Shown here piece by piece: positions 18,022 to 27,959 of a stretch of 45,346 nucleotides of DNA. Source of the stretch: Clostridiales bacterium (GTDB lineage Bacteria; Bacillota; Clostridia; Christensenellales; Aristaeellaceae); contig JAAZBU010000165.1 in the NCBI GenBank assembly GCA_012513645.1, positions 1 through 45,346 on the forward strand, in the 5' to 3' direction. The translations under genes and the position numbers were made by a program. A model generated the notes under the pieces. It had not been told where the DNA came from, ran no database searches, and saw nothing but the letters and a program-made list of their open reading frames with translations. Numbering within the stretch: position 1 is the first letter of the stretch; each line of letters begins with the position of its first letter.

Positions 18022-20580
18022 TTGCAGGAGCGCTGCGTAATCGTAGACGGACACAGCCTGATGTACCGGGCCTTTCACGCGCTGCCGCCCATGGATGCGG
18101 ACGGCGTGCCCACCAATGCGGTGCATGGCTTTTTCAGCATGCTGCTGCGCGTGCTGCGCGAGCAGCATCCCCAATACTGCGTGGTGGCGTTTGACGACCA
18201 CGCGCCCACCTTCCGCCATGAAAACTACGCGGAATACAAGGCCGGCCGCGCGCCCACGCCGGACGACCTGCGGCCCCAGTTTCCGCTGGTGAAGGAGCTG
18301 CTGAGCGCCATGGGCATCGGCGTGCTCACCTTGCCCGGCTGGGAGGCCGATGACCTGCTGGGCACGGTGGCCAGGCAGGCCAACGGGAAGGGCATCCATG
18401 CCCTGCTGCTCACCGGTGACAAGGATGCCCTGCAGCTGGTCAGCGACGATACCTCCATGCTGTTTACCAGGCGCGGGATTTCTGAAACCGTGCTGTTTAC
18501 CCCGTCCGGGGTGAAGGAATACTTTGGCGTCACCCCCCAGCAGGTGCCCGACTGGAAGGGCATGATGGGGGACAGCAGCGACAACATCCCGGGCATCCCG
18601 GGCGTGGGCGAAAAGACCGCCGTTAAGCTGCTGGACCAGTACGGCACGCTGGACAATGTGCTGGCCAATGCCGGGGAGATCAAGGGCAAGCTGGGCGAGC
18701 GCGTGCGCGACAATGTGGAGCAGGCGCGCTTCTCCCGCGAGCTGGCCATCATCGATACCAACGCGCCCATCACCGCCGCCTTTGGCGACTGGATGCTCAC
18801 CCGCCTGCGGGGCGGCCTGCCCGACCTCAAAAAATACCAGCTCAACGTCATCGCGGCCGAGCTGATGCGCATGACGGCCGACCAGCCCGAGGCGCAGGCC
18901 GAGGCCGATGCCCCCAAGGCCGAGATGGCGCAGGCGGCGGAGGCCGCGCAGTTAGCTGCCTTTGCCCAGGGTGTGGCCGAGGACAATTTGGTGCTGTGCC
19001 TCAGCGAGGAAAGCATGAGCCTGGCCGAGCTGGATGGCAAGGCCATCCGCATGCCGCTGGGCGAGGCGCAGCAGGACATGTTCACCGCGGCGCAGGGCGC
19101 CACCATGGAGGATATGCTGCGCGCCGTAGCGCCGGCGCTGCAAAAGACCGGCCTCATTACCCACGATGCCAAGCGCCTGCTGCACCGCCTGCAGGGGCAT
19201 GGGCTGCCGCTGCCCCGGCTGGTGGACGATACCATGATATTGGCCTATTTGCACAACCCGCAGGAGCGTAGCTACGCGCTGGCCAACTTTGCCTCGGTGG
19301 ATGCACCCGGCGTGGCCGGCCTGCTGCTTCAGCAGCGGGCGCAGCTTGCGCAGGATGGCATGGAGCGCCTGTACCGCGACATCGAGCTGCCGCTGGTGCG
19401 CGTGCTGTTTGACATGGAGGTTGAGGGCTTTCAGGTGGACCGCGAGCCCCTGGTGGAGATGGGGCAGCACTTTACCGAGCAGACCCGCCACCTGCAGGAA
19501 GAAATCTACCAGCTGACCGGCATCAAGGGCTTTAACATCAACAGCCCCCAGCAGTTAGGCAAGGTATTGTTTGAAGACCTGGGGCTGCCCAGCCGGCGCA
19601 AGACGCGCACGGGCTGGTCCACCGATGCGGATACGCTGGAGGGCCTGCGCGAGATGCACCCGGCGATCGACCGGATCCTCGAATACCGCCAGATCGTCAA
19701 GCTCAACGGCACCTACATCGACGGCCTGCTGCGCAAGGTGGACCATACCGGCCGCATCCACACCACCTTTGACCAGACGGGTACGTCCACCGGCCGCATC
19801 TCGTCCAACGAGCCCAACTTGCAAAATATCCCCATCCGCACCGAGATGGGGCGGGAGATCCGCCGCGCCTTTGTGGCCAAGCCCGGCCACCTGCTGGTGG
19901 ATGGCGACTATTCGCAAATTGAGCTGCGGGTGCTGGCCCATATGTCCGGCGATGAGGCCATGTGCGATGCCTTTATCCGCGGGCAGGACATCCACACCCG
20001 CACGGCGGCCGAAATCAACGGCGTGCCCATGCAGCAGGTGACGGGGGCCATGCGCTCGGCCGCCAAGGCGGTCAACTTCGGCATCGTCTACGGCATCAGC
20101 GACTTTGGCCTGGCCAACAACATCGGCGTCAGCCGCAAGCGGGCGGCGGACTTTATCTCTCGCTACTTTGAGCGCTACCCCAAGGTGCAGGCCTTCATGG
20201 AAAACGCCAAGAAGGAAGGCTACCAAAGCGGCTACGCCACCACCCTGTACGGACGGCGGCGCTGGCTGAAGGAGCTAAAGAGCAGCAACGCCAACCTGCG
20301 CAACTTCGGCGAGCGCGCCGCCATGAACACGCCCATTCAGGGCACGGCGGCGGACATTATCAAGGCTGCCATGGTGCGCGTGCACCGGCGCCTGGCAGAC
20401 AGCGGGCTTGAGTCCCGCCTGATCCTCACCGTGCACGACGAGCTGATCATCGAGGCCCCCGAGCAGGAGGCGGCCCAGGCGGCCAGCCTGCTGCGCGAGA
20501 GCATGGAGCAGGTGATCGAGCTATCCGTCCCCCTGGTCTGCGAGATTAAGACCGGGCGCAGCTGGTATGACACAAAGTAG
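18022..20580 (+). CDS. polA: DNA polymerase I (5' nuclease, degenerate exonuclease, polymerase)
   Basis: IVDGHSLMYRAFHA, GWEADDLLGTVA, DGDYSQIELRVLAHMS, RSAAKAVNFGIVYGISDFGLA, LTVHDELIIEAP; TTG start after gaggtgat assumed (ORF can extend to GTG at 18013). Confidence 0.95.
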   Translation: MQERCVIVDGHSLMYRAFHALPPMDADGVPTNAVHGFFSMLLRVLREQHPQYCVVAFDDHAPTFRHENYAEYKAGRAPTPDDLRPQFPLVKELLSAMGIGVLTLPGWEADDLLGTVARQANGKGIHALLLTGDKDALQLVSDDTSMLFTRRGISETVLFTPSGVKEYFGVTPQQVPDWKGMMGDSSDNIPGIPGVGEKTAVKLLDQYGTLDNVLANAGEIKGKLGERVRDNVEQARFSRELAIIDTNAPITAAFGDWMLTRLRGGLPDLKKYQLNVIAAELMRMTADQPEAQAEADAPKAEMAQAAEAAQLAAFAQGVAEDNLVLCLSEESMSLAELDGKAIRMPLGEAQQDMFTAAQGATMEDMLRAVAPALQKTGLITHDAKRLLHRLQGHGLPLPRLVDDTMILAYLHNPQERSYALANFASVDAPGVAGLLLQQRAQLAQDGMERLYRDIELPLVRVLFDMEVEGFQVDREPLVEMGQHFTEQTRHLQEEIYQLTGIKGFNINSPQQLGKVLFEDLGLPSRRKTRTGWSTDADTLEGLREMHPAIDRILEYRQIVKLNGTYIDGLLRKVDHTGRIHTTFDQTGTSTGRISSNEPNLQNIPIRTEMGREIRRAFVAKPGHLLVDGDYSQIELRVLAHMSGDEAMCDAFIRGQDIHTRTAAEINGVPMQQVTGAMRSAAKAVNFGIVYGISDFGLANNIGVSRKRAADFISRYFERYPKVQAFMENAKKEGYQSGYATTLYGRRRWLKELKSSNANLRNFGERAAMNTPIQGTAADIIKAAMVRVHRRLADSGLESRLILTVHDELIIEAPEQEAAQAASLLRESMEQVIELSVPLVCEIKTGRSWYDTK

Positions 20581-21184
20581 GCCCTACATCATCGGCCTCA
20601 CCGGCGGCATTGCCGCAGGCAAGAGCAACCTGGCCCGCGCGCTGCGCGAGGCCGGCGTTACGGTGATTGATGCCGATGCCATCTCCCACGGGCTGACGGC
20701 GCCCCGGGGGCCGGCGCTGCCCGACATCCGCCGGGCCTTTGGCGAGGGGGTATTTGCCCCGGACGGCACGCTGGACCGCAGGGCGCTGGGCGCTGCCGTG
20801 TTTGGCAACCCGCAGGCGCTGGCCCGGCTGAACGCCATCATGCACCCCTTGGTGCTGGCCGAGATCCGCCGGCAGATTGAGGCGCACGCCGATCAGCCCG
20901 CCCTGGTGATCGACGTACCGCTGCTGTACGAGGTGGGCTGGCATGTATACTGCGATGAGGTGTGGTGCGCCTGGGCGCCGCCCCGCGTGCAGGTGCGCCG
21001 CATCATGCGGCGGGATGGGCACAGCCTGATGGCGGCCATCCGCCGGGTGCGCAGCCAGATGCCCATCGGGCGCAAGCGCAGGCGCGCCGACCATGTGATC
21101 GACACCACCGGCACCCGGCAGCAGAGCGCGCGCAAGGCGCTGAGGCTGTGGCAGGATGCCCTGAGGAGGACGCAGCATGTTTGA
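20567..21184 (+). CDS. coaE: Dephospho-CoA kinase
   Basis: IGLTGGIAAGKSNLARAL, VIDADAISHGLT, LVIDVPLLYEVGW. Confidence 0.92.
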   Translation: MTQSRPYIIGLTGGIAAGKSNLARALREAGVTVIDADAISHGLTAPRGPALPDIRRAFGEGVFAPDGTLDRRALGAAVFGNPQALARLNAIMHPLVLAEIRRQIEAHADQPALVIDVPLLYEVGWHVYCDEVWCAWAPPRVQVRRIMRRDGHSLMAAIRRVRSQMPIGRKRRRADHVIDTTGTRQQSARKALRLWQDALRRTQHV

Positions 21185-21998
21185 CCGAAGAAAGCCGGCA
21201 CGCGGGCAGCCGGACCGCCCCCAGCCCCGCTATCTCTCGCAATATGCGCCGCCCCCCAAGGAGGACCCCTTCCGCCCCGCGCCCGGCGAGCGGGACAGGG
21301 GGCGCAACCGCCGCTCCGGCCGGCGGGATCAGCAGCCTGATCAGGCCCCCCGCGCCAACCCGCTGGGCTGGATGGCCGGCCTGGCGGTGCTGGGCCTGGC
21401 CGCTGTGCTGGCGCTCACGTTTTTGAGCTACAGCCGGGCCGACGCGCGCCTGCAGGCCCTGCGGGGCGAGCGCGCCGCCCAGGCAGCAAAGCACGAGAAG
21501 GACATCGGCTACTACGTGCAGATGCGCCGGGTATCGGGCTATGACGAGCTGATCCGCAAGTATGCCCAAGAGTTTCAGGTGGACCGCAGCTTCATCTCGG
21601 CCATCATCGCGCGCGAGAGCCACTACGACCCGCAGGCCGAGTCCGGCGTGGGCGCGCGCGGCCTCATGCAGGTGATGAAGGATACCGGCGAATGGGTGGC
21701 CCAGCGCCTGGGGGTGCAGGGCTACAGCTACGACCGCCTCTACGAGCCCGAGCTCAACATCCGCTTTGGCGCCTGGTACCTCAACTACCTCAGCGCCCAC
21801 TTCAATGGCAACCCGGTGATGATCGCCTCGGCGTACCATGCCGGCGCCAACAACGTCAAGCAGTGGGCCCTCAACTATGCGGCCGACCAGCGCACCCTGA
21901 CGGTAGACCAGATTCCCAAGGACAATACCCGTGACTATGTACAAAAGGTGATGAACGCCTATGCGCTCTATTATGAATTTGACAGCCAAAGGCCGTAA
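21177..21998 (+). CDS. Lytic transglycosylase (SLT domain), membrane-anchored
   Basis: FISAIIARESHYDPQAESGVGARGLMQVM, FGAWYLNYL, ASAYHAGANNVKQW; N-terminal TM segment. Confidence 0.93.
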   Translation: MFDRRKPARGQPDRPQPRYLSQYAPPPKEDPFRPAPGERDRGRNRRSGRRDQQPDQAPRANPLGWMAGLAVLGLAAVLALTFLSYSRADARLQALRGERAAQAAKHEKDIGYYVQMRRVSGYDELIRKYAQEFQVDRSFISAIIARESHYDPQAESGVGARGLMQVMKDTGEWVAQRLGVQGYSYDRLYEPELNIRFGAWYLNYLSAHFNGNPVMIASAYHAGANNVKQWALNYAADQRTLTVDQIPKDNTRDYVQKVMNAYALYYEFDSQRP

Positions 21999-23574
21999 AC
22001 AGGCATGTGCCGGCACCCTGAGGCGGCTGCTTTGCCTGCTGCTGGTGCTGGCCCTGCCCGGCGCCCCCGCCCTGGCAGCGCCCGTGGGGCAGGGGGACTC
22101 GCTGACCATCGGCCTGGTGGGCGGTAACACCGATTTTTACAATCCCCTTGTATTGCAGGAGCGGGACCTGGCCTCGCTGACCCACCTGGTGTACGAGGGG
22201 CTGATTGTCATCGACGATGACTACCGCCCCGCCTCCGGCTTGGCCGAGCGGTGGGAGAGCAGCCCGGGCGGCGAAACGTGGACCTTCACCCTCAAGGAGG
22301 GCATCACCTTTCACGACGGCACGCCGCTGACGGCGGCCGATGTGGCCGCCACCGCTACCGAGATACTGCGCCTGGCCACCGATGAGGCATCGCCCTACCG
22401 GGGCGTATATTCCTCGCTGCGCTACATGGTGTCCAGCGTCAAGGCCGTATCGGAAAATACCGTGGAGTTCCGCACCAGGCGCAACAACTACGGCTTTTTG
22501 TTTTCCATGAACTTCCCCGTGCTGCCCGCCGGGCAGGTGCAGGCCGCGCGCCCGGTGGGCACCGGACCCTACAGCGTGGCGGGCTATATGCCGCAGGACT
22601 ATATGCTGCTCACCGCCAACATGGACTGGTGGGACGGCGAGCCCGCGCTCAAGCAGGTAATGGCCATCTTCCACCAGAGCAGCCAGGAATTGGTGGGCAG
22701 CTACGAGTACAACCGCGTGGATGCCATCATCACCCGCTCGCTAAATGCCGCCCAGTACCGCAGCGGCGCCAGCACCCTCAACGTCAGCTACCGCACCCGC
22801 CAGCTGGAGACGCTGCTTTATAACAACGCCAGCTACGAGCTGGAGGACGTGCGCATGCGCCGCGCCATCCGCTACGCTGTCAGCGTGGATGCCATCGCCA
22901 GCACCGCCTACATGAGCACGGTGGCCCGCACCGACAGCCTCATGCCGCCCGGCACCTGGATGTATAACGACCTTACCTCCTCCGTTCGGCCGGACTCACG
23001 CCAGGCAGAAGCGCTGCTCAATGAGCTAGGCTGGACGGACACCGACAACGACGGCGTGCGCGACAAGATGATCAACGGCGTGAAAAAGAACCTGTCGCTG
23101 CGCTTCGTCGTGTATGAGGAGCCGGGGGAGAGCGTGCGTATCAACACCGCCAACCAGATCGCCTCCATGCTGGGCGGCCTGGGCATCCAGTGCCGGGTGG
23201 AGGGGCTGGCGTTTTCCGATGCCCTGGCCCGCCTGAAGGCCGGCACATTCGACCTGGCGCTGGCCGCCTTCAACGTGGACCCGGTGCCCGACCCCGGCTT
23301 TCTGCTCATCAGCGGCAATACGGGCAACTACATGCGCTACAAGTCCGACCGCATGGACAAGCTGTTTACCGAGCTGCGCAGCGCGATGGACCGGGACGCC
23401 TACCAGATGAAGCTGCTGGAGATACAGGCCCTGATGGTGGAGGATTGCCCGCTGATCAGCCTGTACTACCGCAACGGGGCCATCGTCACCCGGCGCATGT
23501 TCTCCGCCGCGCGCGATCTGCGCGAGCCCGATGTGCTGCGCGGCCTGGAAAAGGGCCCCACCCCCGGCCAATAA
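21961..23574 (+). CDS. Peptide ABC transporter substrate-binding protein (DppA/OppA family)
   Basis: SBP_bac_5-like: LVYEGLIVIDDDYRPASGLAERWESSPGGETWTFTLKEGITFHDGTPLTAADV. Confidence 0.9.
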   Translation: MRSIMNLTAKGRKQACAGTLRRLLCLLLVLALPGAPALAAPVGQGDSLTIGLVGGNTDFYNPLVLQERDLASLTHLVYEGLIVIDDDYRPASGLAERWESSPGGETWTFTLKEGITFHDGTPLTAADVAATATEILRLATDEASPYRGVYSSLRYMVSSVKAVSENTVEFRTRRNNYGFLFSMNFPVLPAGQVQAARPVGTGPYSVAGYMPQDYMLLTANMDWWDGEPALKQVMAIFHQSSQELVGSYEYNRVDAIITRSLNAAQYRSGASTLNVSYRTRQLETLLYNNASYELEDVRMRRAIRYAVSVDAIASTAYMSTVARTDSLMPPGTWMYNDLTSSVRPDSRQAEALLNELGWTDTDNDGVRDKMINGVKKNLSLRFVVYEEPGESVRINTANQIASMLGGLGIQCRVEGLAFSDALARLKAGTFDLALAAFNVDPVPDPGFLLISGNTGNYMRYKSDRMDKLFTELRSAMDRDAYQMKLLEIQALMVEDCPLISLYYRNGAIVTRRMFSAARDLREPDVLRGLEKGPTPGQ

Positions 23575-23601
23575 GGCGGCCTGGCGGTCGCCAAAGATAT
23601 A

Positions 23602-23615
23602 GGAACAAATATTCG
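23602..23615. promoter_or_regulatory. Candidate LexA/DinR (SOS) box upstream of rimO-pgsA-recA
   Basis: GGAACAAATATTCG vs Gram-positive SOS box CGAACNNNNGTTCG; two mismatches outside the N positions. Confidence 0.35.
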
Positions 23616-23634
23616 CATTTCGGGTCCAAATCGC

Positions 23635-23663
23635 TTGTTTTCACCATGCCGGCATGCTATACT
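23635..23663 (+). promoter_or_regulatory. Sigma-70-type promoter for rimO-pgsA-recA
   Basis: TTGTTT - 17 nt - TATACT about 48 nt upstream of the rimO ATG. Confidence 0.6.
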
Positions 23664-23710
23664 GCATGGCGGGAACAGGCTTCCCGTTTTGTTTTGAAGA
23701 AGGAGACCGC

Positions 23711-25027
23711 ATGAAGCTTGGGGTCATTTCGCTGGGGTGCGCCAAAAACCGCGTGGATACTGAGGAGATGCTCTCCCTGCTGACGCAGGAGGGCTATACG
23801 CTGACCGACAAGGCCGAGGAGGCCGAGGTGCTGGTGATCAACACCTGCGGCTTCATCACCTCGGCCAAGGAGGAGTCCATCGACGCCATCTTTGAGATGG
23901 CACAACATAAGCAGACGGGCAAGTGCCGGGCGCTGGTGGTGACCGGCTGCCTGGCCCAGCGCTACGGCGACGACCTGATGCGCGAAATCCCGCAGATCGA
24001 CGTACTAAGCGGCGTCACCCAGTATGACACGCTGGCCGGCGCCATCCGTTCATCGCTGGAGCGGGGCGAGCGCGCGCAGAATACCGAGCGCAACAACGCC
24101 TTTTTGCACTGCGGGCGGGTGCTGACCACGCCCAAATATTCCGCCTACATCCGCATCGGCGAGGGCTGCGACAATCGCTGCGCCTACTGCGCCATCCCGC
24201 TCATCCGGGGCGGGCACCGCAGCCGCCCGCTGGCAGACATACTGGACGAGATGCGCACGTTGGCCCAGCAGGGCGTGAAGGAGCAGATCCTCATTGCGCA
24301 GGATACCACGCGCTGGGGCCGCGACCTGTCAAACGCCTCCCTGCGGCATCTGGTGCGCGATGCCGCGGGCATTCCGGGGCTTGATTGGCTGCGGGTGCTC
24401 TACTGCTACCCGGACGAGACCGACCGCGCCCTCATCGACGAGATGGCCGCCCACCAGACCGTGTGCCGCTACCTCGACCTGCCCTTGCAGCACGCCGTGC
24501 CCCGCATCCTCAAGGCCATGAACCGCCGCGGCGATATCGAGGAAGTAAAGGCCCTGCTGCAGTATGCCCGCGAGCGCGGCTTTGCCCTGCGCACCACCTT
24601 TATCGTGGGCTTCCCCGGCGAGACGGAGGAAGATTTTGAGGCGCTAATGGCCTTTGTGCGCGAGGTGCGTTTTGACAGGATGGGCGCCTTCGCCTTCTCA
24701 CCGGAGGAGGACACCACCGCCGCCCTGCTGCCCGATCAGATCGATGAATCCGTCAAGCAGCAGCGTCTGAGCCGCCTGATGGCCCTGCAGCAGGGCATCA
24801 GCCGGGAGCTGAACCAACAGCGCGTGGGCAGCGTGTGCCGCGTGCTGGTCACCGGGCGGCAGCAGGGGGCCTATACCGGCCGCTCCCAATGGGAGGCGCC
24901 CGATGCCGACGGCCTGATTTTGTTTGACAGCGTGCGCCGGCTGACGCCCGGCGAGTTTGTGCAGGTGCGCATCACCGGGGCCGAGGACTATGATCTGCGG
25001 GGCGAGGCAGTGGAGGGCGACGCATGA
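23711..25027 (+). CDS. rimO: Ribosomal protein uS12 methylthiotransferase RimO
   Basis: GVISLGCAKNRVDTE; radical SAM CDNRCAYC; TRAM-like C-terminus. Confidence 0.95.
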   Translation: MKLGVISLGCAKNRVDTEEMLSLLTQEGYTLTDKAEEAEVLVINTCGFITSAKEESIDAIFEMAQHKQTGKCRALVVTGCLAQRYGDDLMREIPQIDVLSGVTQYDTLAGAIRSSLERGERAQNTERNNAFLHCGRVLTTPKYSAYIRIGEGCDNRCAYCAIPLIRGGHRSRPLADILDEMRTLAQQGVKEQILIAQDTTRWGRDLSNASLRHLVRDAAGIPGLDWLRVLYCYPDETDRALIDEMAAHQTVCRYLDLPLQHAVPRILKAMNRRGDIEEVKALLQYARERGFALRTTFIVGFPGETEEDFEALMAFVREVRFDRMGAFAFSPEEDTTAALLPDQIDESVKQQRLSRLMALQQGISRELNQQRVGSVCRVLVTGRQQGAYTGRSQWEAPDADGLILFDSVRRLTPGEFVQVRITGAEDYDLRGEAVEGDA

Positions 25028-25536
25028 ACCTGCCCAACCGCCTGACCATCCTGCGGGTGCTGCTGATCCCGCTGTGCGTGCTGCTCATCATGGTGTCCTG
25101 GTATCTGCCGGCGGCCATCGTATTTGCCCTGGCCGCGCTGACCGACCTGCTGGACGGCTACCTGGCCCGGCGGGACAACCTGGTCACCAACTTTGGCAAG
25201 TTTGCCGACCCCGTGGCCGACAAGATACTGGCCCTGTCGGTGATGGTGGCGCTGCTGGCCCGCGGGCTGTACCCCTGGTGGGCGGTGTGCATCGTGGTGG
25301 CCAGGGAGCTGGCCGTGGACGGCCTGCGCCTGGTATCGGTGGAGCAGGGCGTCGTCATCCCCGCGGGCACTTTGGGCAAGAACAAGACCAACGCCCAGTT
25401 CTTCTCCATCCTGTCGGCGCTGCTGTTTTTACCCGGCTGGCTCACCATGGCGCTGGTCATTGTGATGAGCGTGCTGACCATCATCTCCGGCGTGCAGTAT
25501 TTCCGCGGCGCGGGGGATTTGCTTAAACTTCACTGA
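25024..25536 (+). CDS. pgsA: CDP-diacylglycerol-glycerol-3-phosphate 3-phosphatidyltransferase
   Basis: LPNRLTILRVLLIP and CDP-alcohol phosphotransferase motif DLLDGYLARRDNLVTNFGKFADPVADK. Confidence 0.94.
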   Translation: MNLPNRLTILRVLLIPLCVLLIMVSWYLPAAIVFALAALTDLLDGYLARRDNLVTNFGKFADPVADKILALSVMVALLARGLYPWWAVCIVVARELAVDGLRLVSVEQGVVIPAGTLGKNKTNAQFFSILSALLFLPGWLTMALVIVMSVLTIISGVQYFRGAGDLLKLH

Positions 25537-25556
25537 CGTATTGAAAGGATAACAAC

Positions 25557-26639
25557 ATGGCCGCTAAAGAAAAAGAGACCAAAGCCACGCAGGAGGCTGC
25601 CGCCAGGCAGGACGAGCGCACCCAGGCGCTGGACCGCGCGCTGGCCGCGCTGGACAAGCAGTTTGGCCGGGGCACCGTGATGAAGCTGGGCGGGCAGACC
25701 AAGATGCAGGTGGACGCCGTGCCTACCGGCAGCCTGGAGCTGGACCTGGCGCTGGGCGTGGGGGGCATTCCCCGTGGCCGCATCATCGAGGTGTACGGCC
25801 CCGAATCCTCCGGTAAGACCACCGTGGCCCTGCATGTGGTGGCCGAGGTGCAGAAGAAGGGCGGCATCGCTGCCTTCATCGACGCCGAGCACGCGCTGGA
25901 CCCGGCCTACGCCAAGCGCCTGGGCGTCAACATTGACGAATTGTACGTCAGTCAGCCCAACACCGGTGAGGACGCGCTGGAGATCGCCGAGGCGCTCATC
26001 CGCTCGGGCGCGGTGGACATCGTGGTAGTGGACAGCGTGGCCGCGCTGGTGCCCCGCGCCGAGATTGACGGCGAGATGGGCGACACCTTTGTGGGCCTGC
26101 AGGCCCGCATGATGAGCCAGGCCATGCGCAAGCTGGCCGGCGTGGTATCAAAGACCGGCTCCATCGCCCTGTTTATCAACCAGATCCGCGAGAAGGTGGG
26201 CGTGATCTACGGCAACCCGGAGGTAACGCCCGGCGGCCGCGCGCTCAAGTTCTACGCATCGGTGCGCCTGGAGGTGCGCCGCGGCGAGCAGCTCAAAAAT
26301 GGCAGCGAGGTCATCGGCAACCGCACCAAGGTGAAGGTGGTCAAGAACAAGGTGGCCCCGCCCTTCCGCGTGGCCGAGTTTGACCTGCTCTACGGCCTGG
26401 GCATCAGCCGCGAGGGCACGCTGCTGGATATGGCCGTGCAGCGCGACATCATCCAGAAGTCCGGCTCCTGGTTCAGCTACAAGGATATCCGCATCGGCCA
26501 GGGCCGCGACAACGCCCGCAAGTACCTGCAGGACAACCCGGATGCCGCCATGGAGATCGAGGAGATCATCCGCGCGGAGTTTGCCACCGCCACGGTGCAC
26601 ACCGAGGGCGAGGACGTGGTGGCCCAGGACGAGGAATGA
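25557..26639 (+). CDS. recA: Recombinase RecA
   Basis: [45 protein letters not shown]. Confidence 0.98.
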   Translation: MAAKEKETKATQEAAARQDERTQALDRALAALDKQFGRGTVMKLGGQTKMQVDAVPTGSLELDLALGVGGIPRGRIIEVYGPESSGKTTVALHVVAEVQKKGGIAAFIDAEHALDPAYAKRLGVNIDELYVSQPNTGEDALEIAEALIRSGAVDIVVVDSVAALVPRAEIDGEMGDTFVGLQARMMSQAMRKLAGVVSKTGSIALFINQIREKVGVIYGNPEVTPGGRALKFYASVRLEVRRGEQLKNGSEVIGNRTKVKVVKNKVAPPFRVAEFDLLYGLGISREGTLLDMAVQRDIIQKSGSWFSYKDIRIGQGRDNARKYLQDNPDAAMEIEEIIRAEFATATVHTEGEDVVAQDEE

Positions 26640-26654
26640 TCTAACATGTACCTC

Positions 26655-26690
26655 AGAAGGAACAGCTTCGCACTGTTCCTTCTTTTTTTC
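26655..26690 (+). terminator. Rho-independent terminator after recA
   Basis: agaaggaacag ... ctgttccttct hairpin then T-run. Confidence 0.85.
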
Positions 26691-26698
26691 TGCGAGGG

Positions 26699-26725
26699 TG
26701 AACCTTTTTGCCCGGGGTGCGACTC
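26699..26725 (+). promoter_or_regulatory. Candidate ECF-type autoregulatory promoter
   Basis: tgaacc - 15 nt - cgactc directly upstream of the sigma factor gene, right after the recA terminator. Confidence 0.4.
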
Positions 26726-26745
26726 ATCAGGTGGAAGGAGGGCGT

Positions 26746-27240
26746 ATGGGCGCGTTGAATCGGCAACACCTGTTTGAAGCGGCGGTCGCACCCTGGGCGA
26801 AGGGCCTGTTCGCCTTCATCCGCTGCCATGCGCCGCAGGACCCGGAGGACATCTATCAGGAGACGCTGCTGGCCGCATGGAAGGGGTTTGACGGCTTCCG
26901 GGGCCAATCCACTATCAAGACCTGGCTGTACGGCATCGCCCGCTACAAATGCCTGGACGCCATGCGCGGCAAGTACCGCAGACAGGCGGTGGAGGAGCAG
27001 GGCGCGGAGCAGGAGGGCCGGGACGCCGGCTTTGAGCAGGCTGCCGTCACCCGCATGGACCTGAGCGCCGCGATGGAGCGCCTGCGGGAAGCGGAGCGCA
27101 CGCTGCTGTACCTGGTCTATGGGCAGGGGTTTAGCCTGCGGGAGGCCGCGGACATACTGGATGTGCCCGAGGGCACGGTGAAAAGCAGGCTGCACACGCT
27201 GCGCAGGCGCCTGCGCGCGGGGATGGAGGAGAAACCATGA
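26746..27240 (+). CDS. ECF RNA polymerase sigma factor
   Basis: Sigma-70 region 2 (DIYQETLLAAWKGFDGFRGQSTIKTWLYGIARYKCLDAMR) and region 4 (FSLREAADILDVPEGTVKSRLHTLRRRL). Confidence 0.92.
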   Translation: MGALNRQHLFEAAVAPWAKGLFAFIRCHAPQDPEDIYQETLLAAWKGFDGFRGQSTIKTWLYGIARYKCLDAMRGKYRRQAVEEQGAEQEGRDAGFEQAAVTRMDLSAAMERLREAERTLLYLVYGQGFSLREAADILDVPEGTVKSRLHTLRRRLRAGMEEKP

Positions 27241-27533
27241 CACAACAGGAGATGCTGGACAGGATGCCGCAGTTTGCCCTGGGCACCCTGCCGCCCGATG
27301 AGGCGATGGCCATTGCCCGCTCGCTCAAGGAGGACGCGGTGCTGATGGAGGAGCTGGTGTTTGCCCTGCAGCTGCGCGAGGCCGTCAAGGCCTGGGAGGT
27401 GGAGCCGCCCCGCTTGGCCCCCTTGCCGCTGGAGGTGCCCATATCCGACAGCCTGCTGCGCGGCGCGGACCTGCTGCGCAGCGCCCTGCGCACGGCGGGC
27501 AGCAGCCTGCGCCTAGCAGGCAGAATGATCTGA
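27237..27533 (+). CDS. Small protein co-transcribed with the ECF sigma factor (putative anti-sigma/regulator)
   Basis: 98 aa; ATGA overlap with sigma gene; no clear TM or Zn motif. Confidence 0.6.
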   Translation: MTQQEMLDRMPQFALGTLPPDEAMAIARSLKEDAVLMEELVFALQLREAVKAWEVEPPRLAPLPLEVPISDSLLRGADLLRSALRTAGSSLRLAGRMI

Positions 27534-27551
27534 TACCAAACTTATTGGTAT
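27533..27551 (+). repeat. 19-bp miniature derivative of the ATACCAAAC...GTTTGGTAT element
   Basis: ataccaa actta ttggtat; starts at last base of the upstream TGA stop; ends match the full copies at 29012 and 43759. Confidence 0.55.
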
Positions 27552-27587
27552 GACTGCTTACTTGATACATTTGAGAGGAGAAATAGC

Positions 27588-27959
27588 ATGAATTCCCACG
27601 AAAACAAAAGCGATGCCCAAAGCATCAGCGAGATTCTGGAGTCGGTCGGCGACAAGATTCCCAAGCTCATCACCGGCGTGATGAACAGCTTCTACACCAA
27701 GGAGGCGGGCACTTCCATGGGCCAGGCCGTCGGCGCCTATTACAGGGAGCTGGTGGATGCCGGCATCCCGCAGGGGGCGGCGCTGGAGATGACCAAGGAG
27801 TTCTCCTTCAGCCTCAAGAAGGTGATGAACCAAAGCGGCGGTTTCCATACCGATGGGCGGGATGATGACCAGCCCCAGGGCTTCAGCTTCAACTTCACCC
27901 CCAACAAAAAGAAGCAGGCCCCGCCGGCGGAAGACGGCATGCCCCGGGACGAAGGCTGA
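27588..27959 (+). CDS. Hypothetical protein
   Basis: 123 aa ORF with gagaggagaa RBS-like upstream sequence; charged, Gly/Lys-rich C-terminus. Confidence 0.7.
   Translation: MNSHENKSDAQSISEILESVGDKIPKLITGVMNSFYTKEAGTSMGQAVGAYYRELVDAGIPQGAALEMTKEFSFSLKKVMNQSGGFHTDGRDDDQPQGFSFNFTPNKKKQAPPAEDGMPRDEG

Noticed and set aside
18022-20580. Loss of the polA proofreading motif as something novel
   Set aside because: A degenerate 3'-5' exonuclease domain is common in Firmicutes DNA polymerase I
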